The notes under the pieces are model-generated. The model had not been told where the DNA came from, searched no databases, and saw only the letters and a program-made list of their open reading frames with translations. From Gnetum montanum (taxonomy: Eukaryota > Streptophyta > Gnetopsida > Gnetales > Gnetaceae), in assembly GCA_015680685.1 (NCBI GenBank), contig MNCI01000651.1, positions 1,607,832-1,665,831 on the forward strand: DNA of 58,000 nt, in the 5' to 3' direction. Positions 10,711 to 21,250 of this stretch are shown one piece after another; the stretch's first letter is position 1, and every line of letters begins with the position of its first letter. The position numbers and the translations under genes were made by a program.

Positions 10711-12040
10711 ATTGGGACTCCTGTATGTGGTAGACCTTCATGCAAATGGAGTAGGATGTGTTCCTTGCTATCCATTCACCAAGATGCTAAAAAAGAACAA
10801 GTTTTTCTTTGGAAACCACCATCATTAGTCCCAGTGAGTAGGAGAAACCTGAAATAGAGACTGAAAGAGTTACTAGAATGGATCTAGGAATTGACATCGG
10901 CATTGCATGTTGTAATGAACCCCTTACAGGGGTCACATGAATTGATGTAAAATATGGTGATCTAAATGGAGAAATGGGAGATGAAGGAGTGGCAGTTTGT
11001 TCAAAATCTACACCTACGGTATTATCTCTATCCATTTTCTAGATGAAGTACCTTCAACCTGTAGATCTACAATACAAAAAGAGAACATCACACAAGTAGA
11101 AGGAAGAAAAAGGCAAGTATTCGAACTTTAAAATTAATTAGATTTGCCTTTGGTTCCTTTCCTTTATCGTTTCTCATATCTTTTTTTTGGTACTTAAAAC
11201 TACTAGGCTAGTAGAACCTTGCCCAACATCTTACCTTTGAAAAAACAAAATTTATTAGAAAAACAAATATGCAAAGTAAAAAAATCAAGTGGGCTATTAT
11301 CTATATATATATATATAGACAAAAAATTTAGAGTTGGTAAGTTTGATTTATGCTTTGGACTAAACCCTTCCAAAGGATGAAGCACCTTGAACATCTTATG
11401 TTTGTGCACCTCCAATTTGTGCACTTTGGATTATTTCATTCTATAGCCTAGATTGCATTATTAATAAATACATGAAGAATAATAAGTAATAATAGAAATA
11501 TAAAATGTATAAACATATAAAAATACCTCACTAGTTCCCTCTTGATTTTGAGTCTATTGCAAAGCCATTTGACCCTTCTTGCCACCCTCGATTTTACTCT
11601 TTACAACTCTATCCTCTTTAAGAAATTTGGGATGTAAACTAGGATTTCAATGACTAAAAAGTTTAGTTGAAGGGTTGTAACTTAGGATTAAATACATGAT
11701 CAAGGGAATGCAACATATGGTATAAGGTTTATTATGATTTTTTTGGATAGCAGCAGCTTCATTCATGACATGGTACAAGGTAGAAAAACAAGACAAGGAA
11801 CGATTATAACTCTACCAATTTTGGCATGATGGAGGAAATAAATGGAATAAGCACTAACATAAGTCTAGTGTTTATGCCATAAGACCTTACTATGAATGAA
11901 TTGACACAAATCAAAGTGAATTTCATTAATCAGATCACCACAAAGGAATTGACTTTTGCTGTTGGTTGTGGTAGGACCTACCATGATGCTGCACAGTAGG
12001 GCTCGTAGGCCTTGTTGTGCAGTGATGTAGTTGGCCACTA
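10711..12040. other. No recognisable gene
   Basis: The stretch is AT-rich and contains only short open frames without family resemblance. The longest is about 80 codons on the minus strand at 10,787-11,035, of unbiased composition. A (TA)n microsatellite lies at about 11,300-11,316. I see no transposon end or structural RNA. Confidence 0.5.
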
Positions 12041-12239
12041 ACTAGCTCTAATGGCTAACAACCACAACATGCCATTAGGTCATCAAAACCCTTACCGTTG
12101 CCTGGCACTTCATCACCATGCTACTGCCACTATGCTACCTCTGCATAGGTGCTGCTCCCACTACTTCACCTCTACACACGCACCATCATCCATCCACTGC
12201 CCTCTGTACATATCGCTGCCTATGCATGAGCCATTTGTT

Positions 12240-12895
12240 AGCGCCATCCATAAAGGAAATATTTGATGCTCTGTAGGCACTGATAGTGCTACCCATAAAG
12301 GGCACCTTTGATGCTCTAAGAGTATGGATGGTGCTATTCATAAGGGCATCTTTGATGCTCCATGGCATTGATGGTGTCACCCATAAAGGACACCTCCTAC
12401 ACTCTATGGGCATTGATAGAATTCCTCATAAAGGACACCTCCAGCACTTTATGAGCACTAACAACTTTATCCATAAAGGGCACCTCTAGCACTCCATGAG
12501 CATTGATGATGCTGTCCATAAAGGGCACCTCTAGCGGTTTGCATTTATCAATAATTCCATCCATAAAGGACACCTCCAATGCTCCATGGGCACCGATGAC
12601 ACCATCCATAAAGGATAGCTTTGATGCTTCGTGGCCATTAATGATGCTGTCCATAAAGGGCAACTTTGATGCTTCATAGGCACTAACAATGTTGTTCATA
12701 AAGGGTACCTTTGGCGCTCTGCAGGCACCAACAATGCTATCCATAAAGGGCACCTTTGGTGCTTCGTGAGCATCAATGGTGCCATCCATAAAGGACACCT
12801 CTAGTGCTCCATAGGCATTGATAGCATTGCCCATAAAGGCCACTTTTGACACTCCATGGGTGTCAATAGTGCCATCCATAAAGGCTAGCATTGAT
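12240..12895 (-). repeat. 45-bp tandem array, about 15 units, open on the minus strand
   Basis: The anchor CCATAAAGG recurs every 45 bp (12,248; 12,293; ... 12,471; 12,516; 12,561; ... 12,876), with one unit one base short near 12,340. Because 45 is divisible by three, the frame survives. On the minus strand a 164-codon open frame (12,397-12,891) encodes eleven consecutive 15-residue units of the form FMDxxIxAHxxxKVP/S. The plus strand is also partly open (HKGHL...MGID...), so the coding strand, if any, is not settled. I do not recognise the protein. A noncoding minisatellite that merely keeps frame by its period is equally possible. Confidence 0.8.
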
Positions 12896-13459
12896 ACCCC
12901 TTGGCATTAGAAACCCTTACCACTGACACACACTATTTCTGCTAGTGCTGTGAGCCACAAAAGTCCCACTTGCTTTGCGTAGACCCTTGCATGAGGCACA
13001 CAAGCCCTGCTTGGGATCAAGAAAGTCCTTGGAAATCTATGTTGGCCTTGCACATGCCATGTTGGCCCCTTCGCAGGCTTTGCAAGCCATGCACAAGCTG
13101 CATAAGCCCTCACATGTGCCATGTGGTAGAGAGAGAGAATAAAAAACAACACTAATCTACTTTGCTCTAGGTTGCCTCTTAGACATTAATTTGCACTAGC
13201 TGATGATGATCTTCACCCAATGTCACTGATCTACTCTTGACACCACCACTAGCACATCATTGTAGCCATTGTTGCTAACATCCCTGCCTTGTTGCATGAC
13301 AAAAAAATTCTCCAACAACTAACAAAAGATTCAAAATCTTCATCAACTGACAGAAAATTCAAAATTTCCATCAACTAATGGAAAATTCAAAATTTCCATC
13401 TTTGAATTGTTAGTTTAAACTAAGAATGCAGAAAAGTAATTTAAAAAAATATAATTTTG

Positions 13460-13546
13460 CGCATTGGCAACATGTGAGATAAAAATTTTGTAATTAAGCA
13501 CACTTGTCTTGAAGTGTTACTGGGATGGATGACCTCTTGAGAAGTC
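13460..13546 (+). other. 5S rRNA-derived sequence (degenerate)
   Basis: The segment aligns along its length with the 3' two thirds of plant 5S rRNA: GCATTGG...CATGTGAGAT, GTAATTAAGCACACTTG (5S: GCAGTTAAGCGTGCTTGG), ACTGGGATGGATGACCTC (5S: ACTGGGATGGGTGACCTC) and TTGAGAAGTC (5S: CTGGGAAGTCC). These blocks include the internal A-box and C-box promoter elements. The first 35 or so bases of 5S are not recognisable. It is a relic, not a functional rRNA gene. Confidence 0.75.
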
Positions 13547-14099
13547 TCAAAAATCATGTAGTTTTTACAAACTTAAAGTAGCCATAATTTTTGATTTTGG
13601 AGTCCATTTTCAACAAAAAAAAATGATTCTAATTGATTTGAACCTTGTAGACATGATGAAATGGTCAAATTTAGCTCTTAGATAATAGAAAATTAGTTTT
13701 AATCCATGATTTAGGATCCCAAAATAAATTAGAATTCCATGGTTGAATAGAAATTCATGATAGTTCTAACCTCCTCTAGTACCAATTAACTATCTTGAGA
13801 TCCATAATGAGGGCCATAGAGGCTAGGGATTGCCAACATGCCTAATTTCTTTAATTTACCAATGTCTAGAACGTGAAGAATACATTGGAGATCAATGTAG
13901 ATCCAAGTCAATGACTAGGTGAATGAACTTAATGATCAAATTAATCAGATCAAGGGTATTCAAGAAGAGCTTCATCAGTCAAATCAAGGGCTCAAGATGG
14001 AGATGCAGAATATGTTCAAAGAAATTAGGAAATTATCCCAAAGTTTAGAATATAAATAGTTAGATGTGCAAGGAAAAATGGATTTCTTTGTAGAATCCA

Positions 14100-14900
14100 T
14101 CAAGCAATTAATCAACTATCTCACCCAGGCTTAAATTCTCAACCATGTTCTACCAAGGGATCAATGCCAAGATCAGTCCCCACATTATAGAGAATAAAAT
14201 CAAGATGAACTTCCCTCTAGGAATCTACATAGAAACCAACCCCCACATTTTGGACATTAAGATGCTAGTGTTCCTTCATTAGATTAAAAAATAGAAATAA
14301 AAGGTGAGGGATACTAGAATTGTCATAATGCACCCAGAGAGTCACTAACACAAGTTCATATTAAGAAGGTAAAATTAGATCATTATGATGGAGCCCCTAA
14401 ATCAAGTGCCAAGGCAAAAGATTGGCTTAATACAATGAAAAATTACTTTAATATGTTGAATCTGTCAAGCCAAGAATGTTTAGAAGTTATCTCCCTATAC
14501 TTAAGAGGAATTGCAACAACGTGATGGAATGGAATGAGATCTCAAGGTTTGATTACAAATTGGCTCAACTTTTGTTGAGATTTTGAACAAAAATTTGCAC
14601 CAAATTCTTTCCTTAAAGAGCACAAGATGAGATTTGATTCCTTAAGATTGGGATGGCGATCTATAGAAGATTACTACAAGGAATTGTGTGATCTCTCTTG
14701 ATATGTAAGCCATTGAGATAAGGGAGAGTTAGCTTCAAAGTTCATTGGTGGACTACATGCACAATTGTGTCCCAAACATGAGCATATAATCCTTAAATAA
14801 TTGATGAAGCCTATAGAATTGCTAAGGATTATGAAGAATTGAATCAAGTATGAACTATTCTTCGACAAGCAATGGTAGAAGAAACACTAATCAAGAGAGC
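14100..14900 (+). pseudogene. Chromovirus gag pseudogene
   Basis: Gag would form the particle that packages retroelement RNA. The readable blocks are KKVKLDHYDGAPKSSAKAKD (14,365 on), WLNTMKNYFNMLNLSSQECL, ISLYLRGIATT, then APNSFLKEHKMRFDSLRLG, SIEDYYKELCDLS, GELASKFIGGLHAQL. This is the retrotrans-gag fold pattern of plant gypsy elements. The stretch before it (13,920-14,110) is rich in Gln, Glu and Leu and could be the N-terminal coiled coil. Stops, including two in tandem after GIATT, make it non-functional. No clear CCHC knuckle follows. Confidence 0.7.
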
Positions 14901-15059
14901 TTGATTAGGATCAAGATGTCTTGCTTATGGCAAAGATCTTTTTAAATGAGACTATCCAGAATTGTGAGCAAAGGTACAAATAATCAATTAAAATAGGAAT
15001 TAAAAATCCAACTCAAACATGCATAAAGAAAAAATCAAAACCACCACCACAACTGTGAA

Positions 15060-15540
15060 GATGATTTCTACATCAAGTTAGGTTTGCAAAAATTTCAATT
15101 TTCTTTATTTATTTTTGAAGGTTCAATTAAAGGTAAAAAAGTAAATTTTTGATTGATAGTGGTGCGGGTGATAACCTTATTTCTCTAAAGTCAATTAAGT
15201 TATTGAAATTAAGTTTATGTTCCAAGGAAATTATTAAGGTAGAACTTATAGATGGAATGATTGTGAGTAAGCATACTAGGTATAGAGAAATCACCTTTAC
15301 TTTGTAAGACATGCCTTTTGTTGATGAATTTTTTGAATTTAAATTAGGTGATGTCAATGCAATATTAGATATATCTTCTACCCACTTTGAAAATCATCTT
15401 TTAAACGTGCCAACCACTAATAGAGTTAGGGTTTTACAGGGGGTACGAATAGCAAAGCAAATTCATACGATAATTATTAAACAAGCCAAGAGATTAGTCA
15501 AGAATGATGCTATGATGTTGATTGTCAAAGTAACTTGACC
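15060..15540 (+). pseudogene. Chromovirus retropepsin pseudogene
   Basis: The sequence FIFEGSIKGKKVNFLIDSGA followed by DNLISLKSIKLLKLSL is a retropepsin active-site region with an intact D-S-G-A box (near 15,155-15,170). Downstream are VELIDGMIVSKHTRYREITF and a DMPFVDEFFEFKLGD stretch where the flap and the substrate loops lie; the expected ILG box is replaced by AILDI. The enzyme would process the Gag-Pol polyprotein. A stop after ITFTL divides it from the following 75-codon open part. Confidence 0.75.
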
Positions 15541-15544
15541 TTAG

Positions 15545-16350
15545 AAATCTTTAGGTATTGAGATTCCAAAAGAACTTAAGAAATATAAAGACTTAGTATT
15601 TGGTGAAATGAGTGAGCTACCTCCAAAAAGAAATGTTGAGCATGTTATTGATATTTCTCTTGGTGTACAACTTGTTTCAAAAGCCCCTTATAGATTTTCC
15701 ACTTTTGAATTATGAGAATTAAAAGTTTAATTAGATCAATTGTTGTAAGAAGGAAATATTTGACCTAGCATATCACCTTGGGGTGTATTAGTCTTATTCA
15801 TTAAAAGGAAAGATGATACGTTAAGATTATGCATCAATTATAGGGAATTGAATAAAGTAATGATTAAAAATACTTGTCCCTTGCCTAGGATCGATGACTT
15901 ATTTGAAAAACTTATAGGTAGATGTTATTTTTCAAAGATTGATTTAAAATCAAGTTACAACCAAATAAGGATTATGGAAAAAAAAAAAAAAGACATTGAG
16001 AAAATTGCATTTTGAGCTAGATATGAATTACATGAATTTGTAGTGATGGCATTTAGATTAACTAATACACCTACAATATTCACGGCATTAATGAGTAATA
16101 TCTTTGGTGAATACCTTGATCAATTTGCTATAGTATTTATGGATGATATACTTGTTTGCTCTAAGTCAAGAGAAGAAGATGTTAAACATTTAAAAATTAC
16201 AATGGAAGTCCTTAAAGAACATCTATTGAAAGAAAAATTAAGGAAATGTGAACTCTTTATAGAAGAAGTTTCATACTTAGGCCATATAGTTTCTAAGAAA
16301 GGATTACAAGTGGATCTAGCAAAAGTTAGTGCAATTCAGGATTGGCCATA
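15545..16350 (+). pseudogene. Chromovirus reverse transcriptase pseudogene
   Basis: Blocks in order: [74 protein letters not shown], then a run of about 13 A's (15,978-15,990) that shifts the frame, and FVVMAFRLTNTPTIFTALM, QFAIVFMDDILVCSKS and SYLGHIVSKKGLQVD. FMDD is the polymerase catalytic box, with both aspartates kept. A 102-codon open frame (16,043-16,351) covers palm and thumb. Several stops lie in the fingers, two of them TGA where Arg is usual (CGA-to-TGA). Confidence 0.9.
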
Positions 16351-16935
16351 ACTAAAAGATGCCATAGCAGTTTGTAGTTTCTTAGGCTTAATAGGTTTTT
16401 ACCAATGTTTCATTAAAGATTATTCTACTTTGGTAGCCTCCTTGACTAACCTTTTGTAGGAAAAATATGTGTTTAAGTTTGATAAAAAATGTAGGGAAGC
16501 TTTCCTCAAATTAAAGATTCCACTCAGAATAGAACCTATTCTAAGAATTCCAAATGAAGAAATACAATTTGAAGTATCTATGGATGCATGTGGAATAAGA
16601 ATCGATGTAGTTCTTTCTCAAGAAGATGAAGTGGTATATTATGAATCTGGTAAATTGTGAGGAGTTGAGGTAAATTACTCAATCCATGATTTAGAGTTAT
16701 TGGTAATTGTTCATGCTTTGAAAGTTTGAAGATACTATCTTTGTGGAAAAAGATTTGTATTAAAAATACATTAGAAAAGTTTAGAATAATTGTAGAGAAA
16801 ACCTTTTTTGAATACTCGACAATGACGATGGGTAGAATTATTGGCTAAATATGATTTTGAAATCAAATATATTCCTAGAAAATAGAATGTAGTAGCTAAT
16901 GCCCTTAGTCAGATGTGGAACTTGATGATTAATTT
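16351..16935 (+). pseudogene. Chromovirus RNase H pseudogene
   Basis: It continues the RT frame. CSFLGLIGFYQCFIKDYSTL is the connection, then KFDKKCREAFLKLK, EEIQFEVSMDACGIRIDVVL (first catalytic Asp kept in MDAC), GVEVNYSIHDLELLVIVHAL (catalytic Glu kept), RYYLCGKRFVLKI, and LLAKYDFEIKYIPRK ending VVANALSQM. The usual TDHKSL is KIH*KSL, so another acidic residue is lost. It would digest the RNA template during cDNA synthesis. Confidence 0.85.
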
Positions 16936-16999
16936 TGTGAAAACTCCCATGGAAGAAGAAATTAAGGAAAAAATAAAAGAAGATCCTTACTTTTAAGAA

Positions 17000-17900
17000 T
17001 ATTTTAACTAATATTTCTTCTAAGCCTCATTATCAACTTGATCCTAACAGTTTATTGATGAAGAGACAAAGAGTGTGCATTCCAAAAGGAAATTGGAGAT
17101 TGAAGCTATTGTGTGAAGTTTAGGAAGTACCATATGTAGGGCATCTAGGATATATCAAGACTTATATGATGATATAAAATTTCTATTTTTAGCCTAGAAT
17201 GAAGAATGATGTATCCTTGTACATTAAAATCTGCCCAACCTACCAAAGAATAAAAGTTAAATAAAAGAAACCTAGTGGGTTACCATGGCCTTTAAAAGTC
17301 CCAACCTAGAAATGGGAAGACGTTACCATGGACTTCATTGTGGGATTGCCAACAACCAAAAAGGGAAATGATTCGATCTTAGTAGTGGTTGATCATCTAT
17401 CAAAGATGGTACATTTAATAGCTTTGAAATTTGCAACCATAACTGAAGAAGTAGCCTAGAAATTGATATGAGAAGTATTTTGATTACATTAAGTGTCCTA
17501 AATCTATCACTTCAGATTAGGGTCCCAAGTTTATATGTGCATTTTGGCAAACTTTCTTGAAAGAACTTGGAACCCAAATGAAATTTAGCATAACTTACCA
17601 CTTAGAGATAGATGGAGAAATCAAATTTCTAAAAACAATATTAGAATATATTCTATGAAGTTATGTTGGGAGGGAACCAAGGACATGGAAGAATTACTTC
17701 CACTTAGCAGAATTTGCCTATAATAATAATTATCAAGATTCCATACATCGAATGCCATTTACAGTGGTATATAGACATAATTGTCGCACATCACTAACTT
17801 GGGTAGATCCAACCTTAAGAACCAAATGGAAGAAGGAAGAAATGAAGACAATGGAAAATATTGTTACAAGAATTAAATAAAACTTACAACCTACCCAAGA
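17000..17900 (+). pseudogene. Chromovirus integrase core pseudogene
   Basis: A zinc-binding region (GHLGYIKTYMM...ICPTYQRIK, where the second Cys of CxxC is Tyr) is followed by [20 protein letters not shown] and [18 protein letters not shown] (first catalytic Asp kept). Then come SD*GPKF with the second Asp and YHLEIDGEIKF, in which the third catalytic residue, normally Glu in DGQTE, is Lys. Multiple stops and frameshifts occur between 17,450 and 17,900. The product would have joined cDNA to the host chromosome. Confidence 0.82.
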
Positions 17901-17916
17901 AAAATATAAAGGATAT

Positions 17917-18380
17917 GTGGACCAACATCGACTTGAGAAGGAATTCCAAGTGGAAGATCAAGTACTATTGAGAGTAAAATCCATTGGAAGTTTCCTTAAA
18001 TTTGAAAAATATACTAAGTTCGTTCTAAGATATTGTGGGCCCTTTGAAATCTTTGAAGGAATTGGTGAAGTAGCATATGGATTAAATACTCTGTCAAACT
18101 TAAGAATTCACCCAATTTTCCATGTAAGTTTGCTGAAGAAATTTTATGAAAATGATGTGCAATACATGCTAGATTGGAATACTTTGCCCTTGAGATCCAA
18201 TGCCAAGTTTGAGGTCAAACCAATTACAATTAATAATCACTAAACCAAGAAGCTTCAAAATAAAACTATCAATGAAGTACTTGTTCAATGGTCAAATTAT
18301 GATCAACAAACTTGGGAAAACAAGAAGTTCATTCTTAACACTTACCCCCAAATTTTTGATCATCATGATATTGAATGATA
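17917..18380 (+). pseudogene. Integrase C-terminus and chromodomain pseudogene
   Basis: A 108-codon open frame contains FQVEDQVLLRVKSIGSF, YCGPFEIFEGIGEVAYGLNT and LRIHPIFHVSLLKKF. This is the conserved GPF/Y module of gypsy integrases. After a stop the reading continues with KLQNKTINEVLVQWSNYDQQ, TWENKKFIL and NTYPQIFDHHDIE, the fold of a retroelement chromodomain (VLVQW...TWE). Chromodomains bind modified histones and steer insertion into heterochromatin. Its presence places the element among chromoviruses. Confidence 0.88.
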
Positions 18381-18551
18381 AATTGTATTTATTATTAAGG
18401 TAATAAATTATATTTTATAATTCTAGTCTTTTGTTTGTACAGATGATAAGGAGGATAATAATTAAGTTGAAGGTAAGGAGCTTAATTGAGGAAGTAGCAA
18501 CAACTGAGTAGTTGGATATAGAGGAAGCGCTCAAGGATGAGCTAGATGCTT

Positions 18552-18563
18552 AAAGGGGGTAGA
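18552..18563 (+). other. Polypurine tract of chromovirus
   Basis: AAAGGGGGTAGA directly precedes the LTR start TGTGATGTCCC. It resembles AGAGGGGTAGA before the LTR at 30,675. Confidence 0.88.
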
Positions 18564-18564
18564 T

Positions 18565-19058
18565 TGTGATGTCCCATCCCTTGTTAAGGGTGGAAATGTA
18601 TTATAAATAATATAAGAAACCTTCAAATGTAGGGGTGCCTCATTATGATGAGTTATGATTATATATGTACCCTACAGGAGTGGGTTTGACCTATTCCATT
18701 TAATGTCAGGTTTAGAGGTTGTGCTAATTATGGAGTTGCAAAGCCTAGAATGGTAAGTGATGGGAGCCAGGTGAATCAGGATCAGAAGGGATTGATCACC
18801 CCTTTGGCTGGATAGCCTAACCATGGTGGTAGTGTTGGATTGCCTCTAAGACTTAAGTGGCATGGGAAGATAACCCAGAGGGTGTTATAGTATACCACTC
18901 TAATTAATAAAATTTATCTATATTTTTCCTTCTCATTAGGTGTACTAGTTATTCATTTATCAAGTATTTTATGATATTTCCATTATAATGCTTACAAATG
19001 TGATGAATTAAATGATGAATGATCTTGTTTTTATGACATATGGAAATGGGATGTCACA
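18565..19058 (+). repeat. 3' LTR of chromovirus (494 bp)
   Basis: The segment begins TGTGATGTCCCATCCC and ends GGGATGTCACA, giving TG...CA ends. It shares its end motifs and overall plan with the LTRs at 25,628-26,197 and 30,675-31,247 (for example GTAGTG(T/C)TGGATT(G/A)CCTCTAAGA and GGGATGTCACA), so the families are related. No second copy is present at the 5' side of this element. Confidence 0.85.
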
Positions 19059-19830
19059 CTTTGACTATCTTAAGCAAGTGCTAAAATGTTTTTTGGAGAT
19101 AAACTTAAGGCTCAATTAGTAGAAGAGCCATCTAATGGTTGAAGAAGGCATAGTCTTGGGGCACTGAACCTTAGAAGAAGGGATCGAGATTGACCTAGAG
19201 AAAGTATGGGTCATCCAAGGAATCACAAGATAACCTGAAATGTTTAAAGACATGAGGTCATTCCTTGGACACATTGGTTACTATAGGTGATTCATTAATA
19301 ACTTCTTCAAAATTGCCAAGCCATTCATAGAATTAACCAAGAAGGATGCACACTTTGATTAGTTTAAGAAATGTGAGCATGAATTCTAATAATTAAAGTA
19401 AAAGCTCATAGAAACTCCTATTCTACATGCTCCAGATTGGTCTAGATCTTTCCACATTATGGTAGAAGCATCCAATTATGCATTGGAAGTAGTGCTCACA
19501 TAATTGGATGATAAAAAATGTCCATACTATATCCATTATATGAGTAGAAGCATTGCTAGTACAGGGGTAAATTATACCACCACTAAGAAGGAGCTCCTGG
19601 CATTGGTGTACTCCTTGGAAAAATTCAGGCACTATGTGCTTGGATATAAAATATTTGCGCACATGGATTACAATGCTATCCATTTCCTGATGAACAAGCT
19701 AGTAGTGAGTCCTTATTTCATTTGGTAACTAGTGATTTTGCAGGAGTTTCATCTTATAATGATGGATAGAAAGAAAACTAAGAATGTATTTGTTGATTAC
19801 TTGTCTTGGTTGTGCTAGGATAGCAAAAAG
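19059..19830 (+). pseudogene. RT thumb and RNase H pseudogene (Athila/Tat-like)
   Basis: Blocks in order: FDYLKQVLKCFLEINLRLN, EEGIEIDLEKV, MFKDMRSFLGHIGYYR, KIAKPFIELTKKDAHF, TPILHAPDWSRSFHIMVEAS, NYALEVVLT, CPYYIHYMSRSIAS, VNYTTTKKELLALVYSLEKF, YKIFAHMDYNAIHFLMNK and a decayed NV(F)VDYLS end. It matches the minus-strand copy at 2,734-3,600 but without the inversion. The catalytic residue in the VEASNYA box is Glu rather than the usual Asp. A 74-codon open part (19,504-19,728) survives. Stops elsewhere inactivate it. Confidence 0.85.
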
Positions 19831-20029
19831 GATGAGGAGCATGTATCTGATCAATTCTATGATGAACTTCTCTTTGCAAAATCTCTTGAAGTTCAAAATT
19901 TTATGGGTACCAACTGGTACAATGATTTCCTCTCTTAGCTTCTCACTTAGGAGACTCCACAAAAATGGGCTAATAAGAAGAAATAATAGTTTCTTGACCA
20001 AGCCAAACACTACATAGAAATCTAGGGCA

Positions 20030-21197
20030 ATCTTTACAAGGTTTGTGTTGATGGGTTGGTGTGATGGTATGTACTTGATGCTAATCAACTATGAATCCTC
20101 TAGGATGCTGATGAAGATGCTTGTGGGAGCCATTATGCAAGCAAGAGGACTATTATGAAGATCCTCATGGTAGGGCACTTTTGGCCCATCATTTTCAAGG
20201 ATGCCTATTATTTTTCTCATTCATGTGAATGTTGCCAATGAGATAGAGGAATGAAAGCTCGAATGGAAGGGTCTCAATAGTGGATTTAATCACTAAAGCC
20301 CTTGGACATATGGGGCATTAACTTCATGAGATCGATCACACCCATGTTCAATGGAAGGCATACATCACTGTAGTTGTCAACTACTGCATTAATTAGGCCA
20401 AAGCTATAGCCATCACCAATTTTTCATCTTCCACTACATCATAAGTGATCTAGATAAATGTGATAAATAGGTTTGGTGTGTCAAGAACACTTATTTATGA
20501 TAATGGAACTATTTTATAGGGGCTATTTTTTTAAAAACTAATGTAATGCTTGGAGGTTCAACATAAATTCACAACCCCCTATTATCACCAAGCCAATAGT
20601 GAAGTTGAATTTACCAATAGGAAGATAATCCAAATACTAACATGTATAATTAGTAAGCATAGGAAGGATTGGAGCACGAAACTCAATGAATATCTATGGA
20701 TTTATTGATCTACATGGAAACTTCCTATAGGGTACTCTCCTTCTAAGTTGGTGTATGGGAAGTTACATATACTTCCAATCTAAGCTGAGCTTCATACACT
20801 TTTAACTAGTTCTGAGCTTGACCTTGATCTCAATCTAGCACAATGAAAGCACCTCATGACATTAAATATGTTAGATGAAAATTGATAAGTATCCTTAACT
20901 ATGAATTAAGTGCACAAGGCACATGCTAAACAATATCATGATGCATGAATAAGAAGAGTTAAGTTTCAACCTAGCAATAAGGTCTTCTATTAGAATTCAA
21001 TGCATGAATCCCAACACACTAAATTCCAAATATTGTGGAAAGGACTTTACATAATTCATCCAAGTTTTCCTTTAGGTGCCATGACCATTTACCACCCATC
21101 AAGCTTAGAGAAACAACTGCTAGTAAACATCCAACAAGTGAAGCCTTTCATAGAACCTCAAATAACTAGTGGTGCTTACACCTCAACACCTACGTAA
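20030..21197 (+). pseudogene. Integrase pseudogene (Athila/Tat-like)
   Basis: The zinc region CGSHYASKRTIMKILMVGHF ... FSHSCECCQ keeps the His and Cys ligands. The core follows as WGINFMRSITPMFNGRH (Asp replaced by Asn in WGxDFxG), then further pieces ending in a HYHQANSEVEFTNRKI-like segment around 20,580-20,630, where Glu is kept. The C-terminal open frame (21,000-21,197) reads ESQHTKFQILWKGLYIIHPS and VNIQQVKPFIE. Frameshifts are frequent. It follows RNase H of the same element and has the same layout as the minus-strand integrase at 1.5-2.6 kb. Confidence 0.78.
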
Positions 21198-21250
21198 GCA
21201 CCCTCTATTTTTTGGATCTCTCTCTTTCAACTTAGTTTTGGGGGAGATGA

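Larger units (their letters stand above)
12040..13800. repeat. Composite repeat, copy 1: 45-bp array plus 5S-like tail
   Basis: The order is a C/T-rich plus strand (CACCATGCTACTGCCACTATG-type triplets), a 45-bp tandem array (12,240-12,895), a GGCC/TGCAAGCC-rich stretch (12,950-13,130), short repeats of CATCAACTxxxxxAAAATTCAAAATTTCC (13,320-13,405) and a 5S rRNA-like segment (13,460-13,546). The same order occurs at about 27,000-28,790. Both copies therefore belong to one composite repeat family. I could not define its ends or find transposase, RT or LTR features. Confidence 0.7.
13830..19058 (+). mobile_element. Decayed chromovirus (Ty3/gypsy) with 3' LTR
   Basis: The plus strand gives gag, protease, RT, RNase H, integrase and a chromodomain, then a PPT and an LTR of 494 bp. 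This is the chromovirus order. All frames carry stops and frameshifts. No 5' LTR or PBS is visible; upstream is the 45-bp/5S composite repeat. The 3' LTR abuts another gypsy element in mid-RT (19,059), suggesting a nested insertion whose left half was later deleted. Confidence 0.88.
19059..21250 (+). mobile_element. 3' half of an Athila/Tat-like gypsy element
   Basis: The sequence starts in mid-RT right after the chromovirus LTR. It carries RT thumb, RNase H and integrase in the plus orientation, in the same family as the minus-strand element at 1.5-6.1 kb. The 5' half (gag, protease, RT fingers/palm) is absent from the window. A G-run (TTTTGGGGGAGATGA, 21,236-21,250) after the end of pol resembles the G-rich tract seen after pol in Athila-type elements. 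Confidence 0.82.

Noticed and set aside
10787-11035. 82-codon minus-strand frame as a small gene
   Set aside because: No motif, no homologous copy in the window and no promoter context; frames of this length are expected by chance in AT-rich DNA.
12240-12895. Regular repeats as a CRISPR array
   Set aside because: The 45-bp units are contiguous and vary throughout. There is no constant repeat with unique spacers, and the context is a plant-type repeat.
19729-20088. 119-codon minus-strand frame
   Set aside because: It is antisense to the RNase H/integrase linker of the plus-strand gypsy element and shows no motif of its own.
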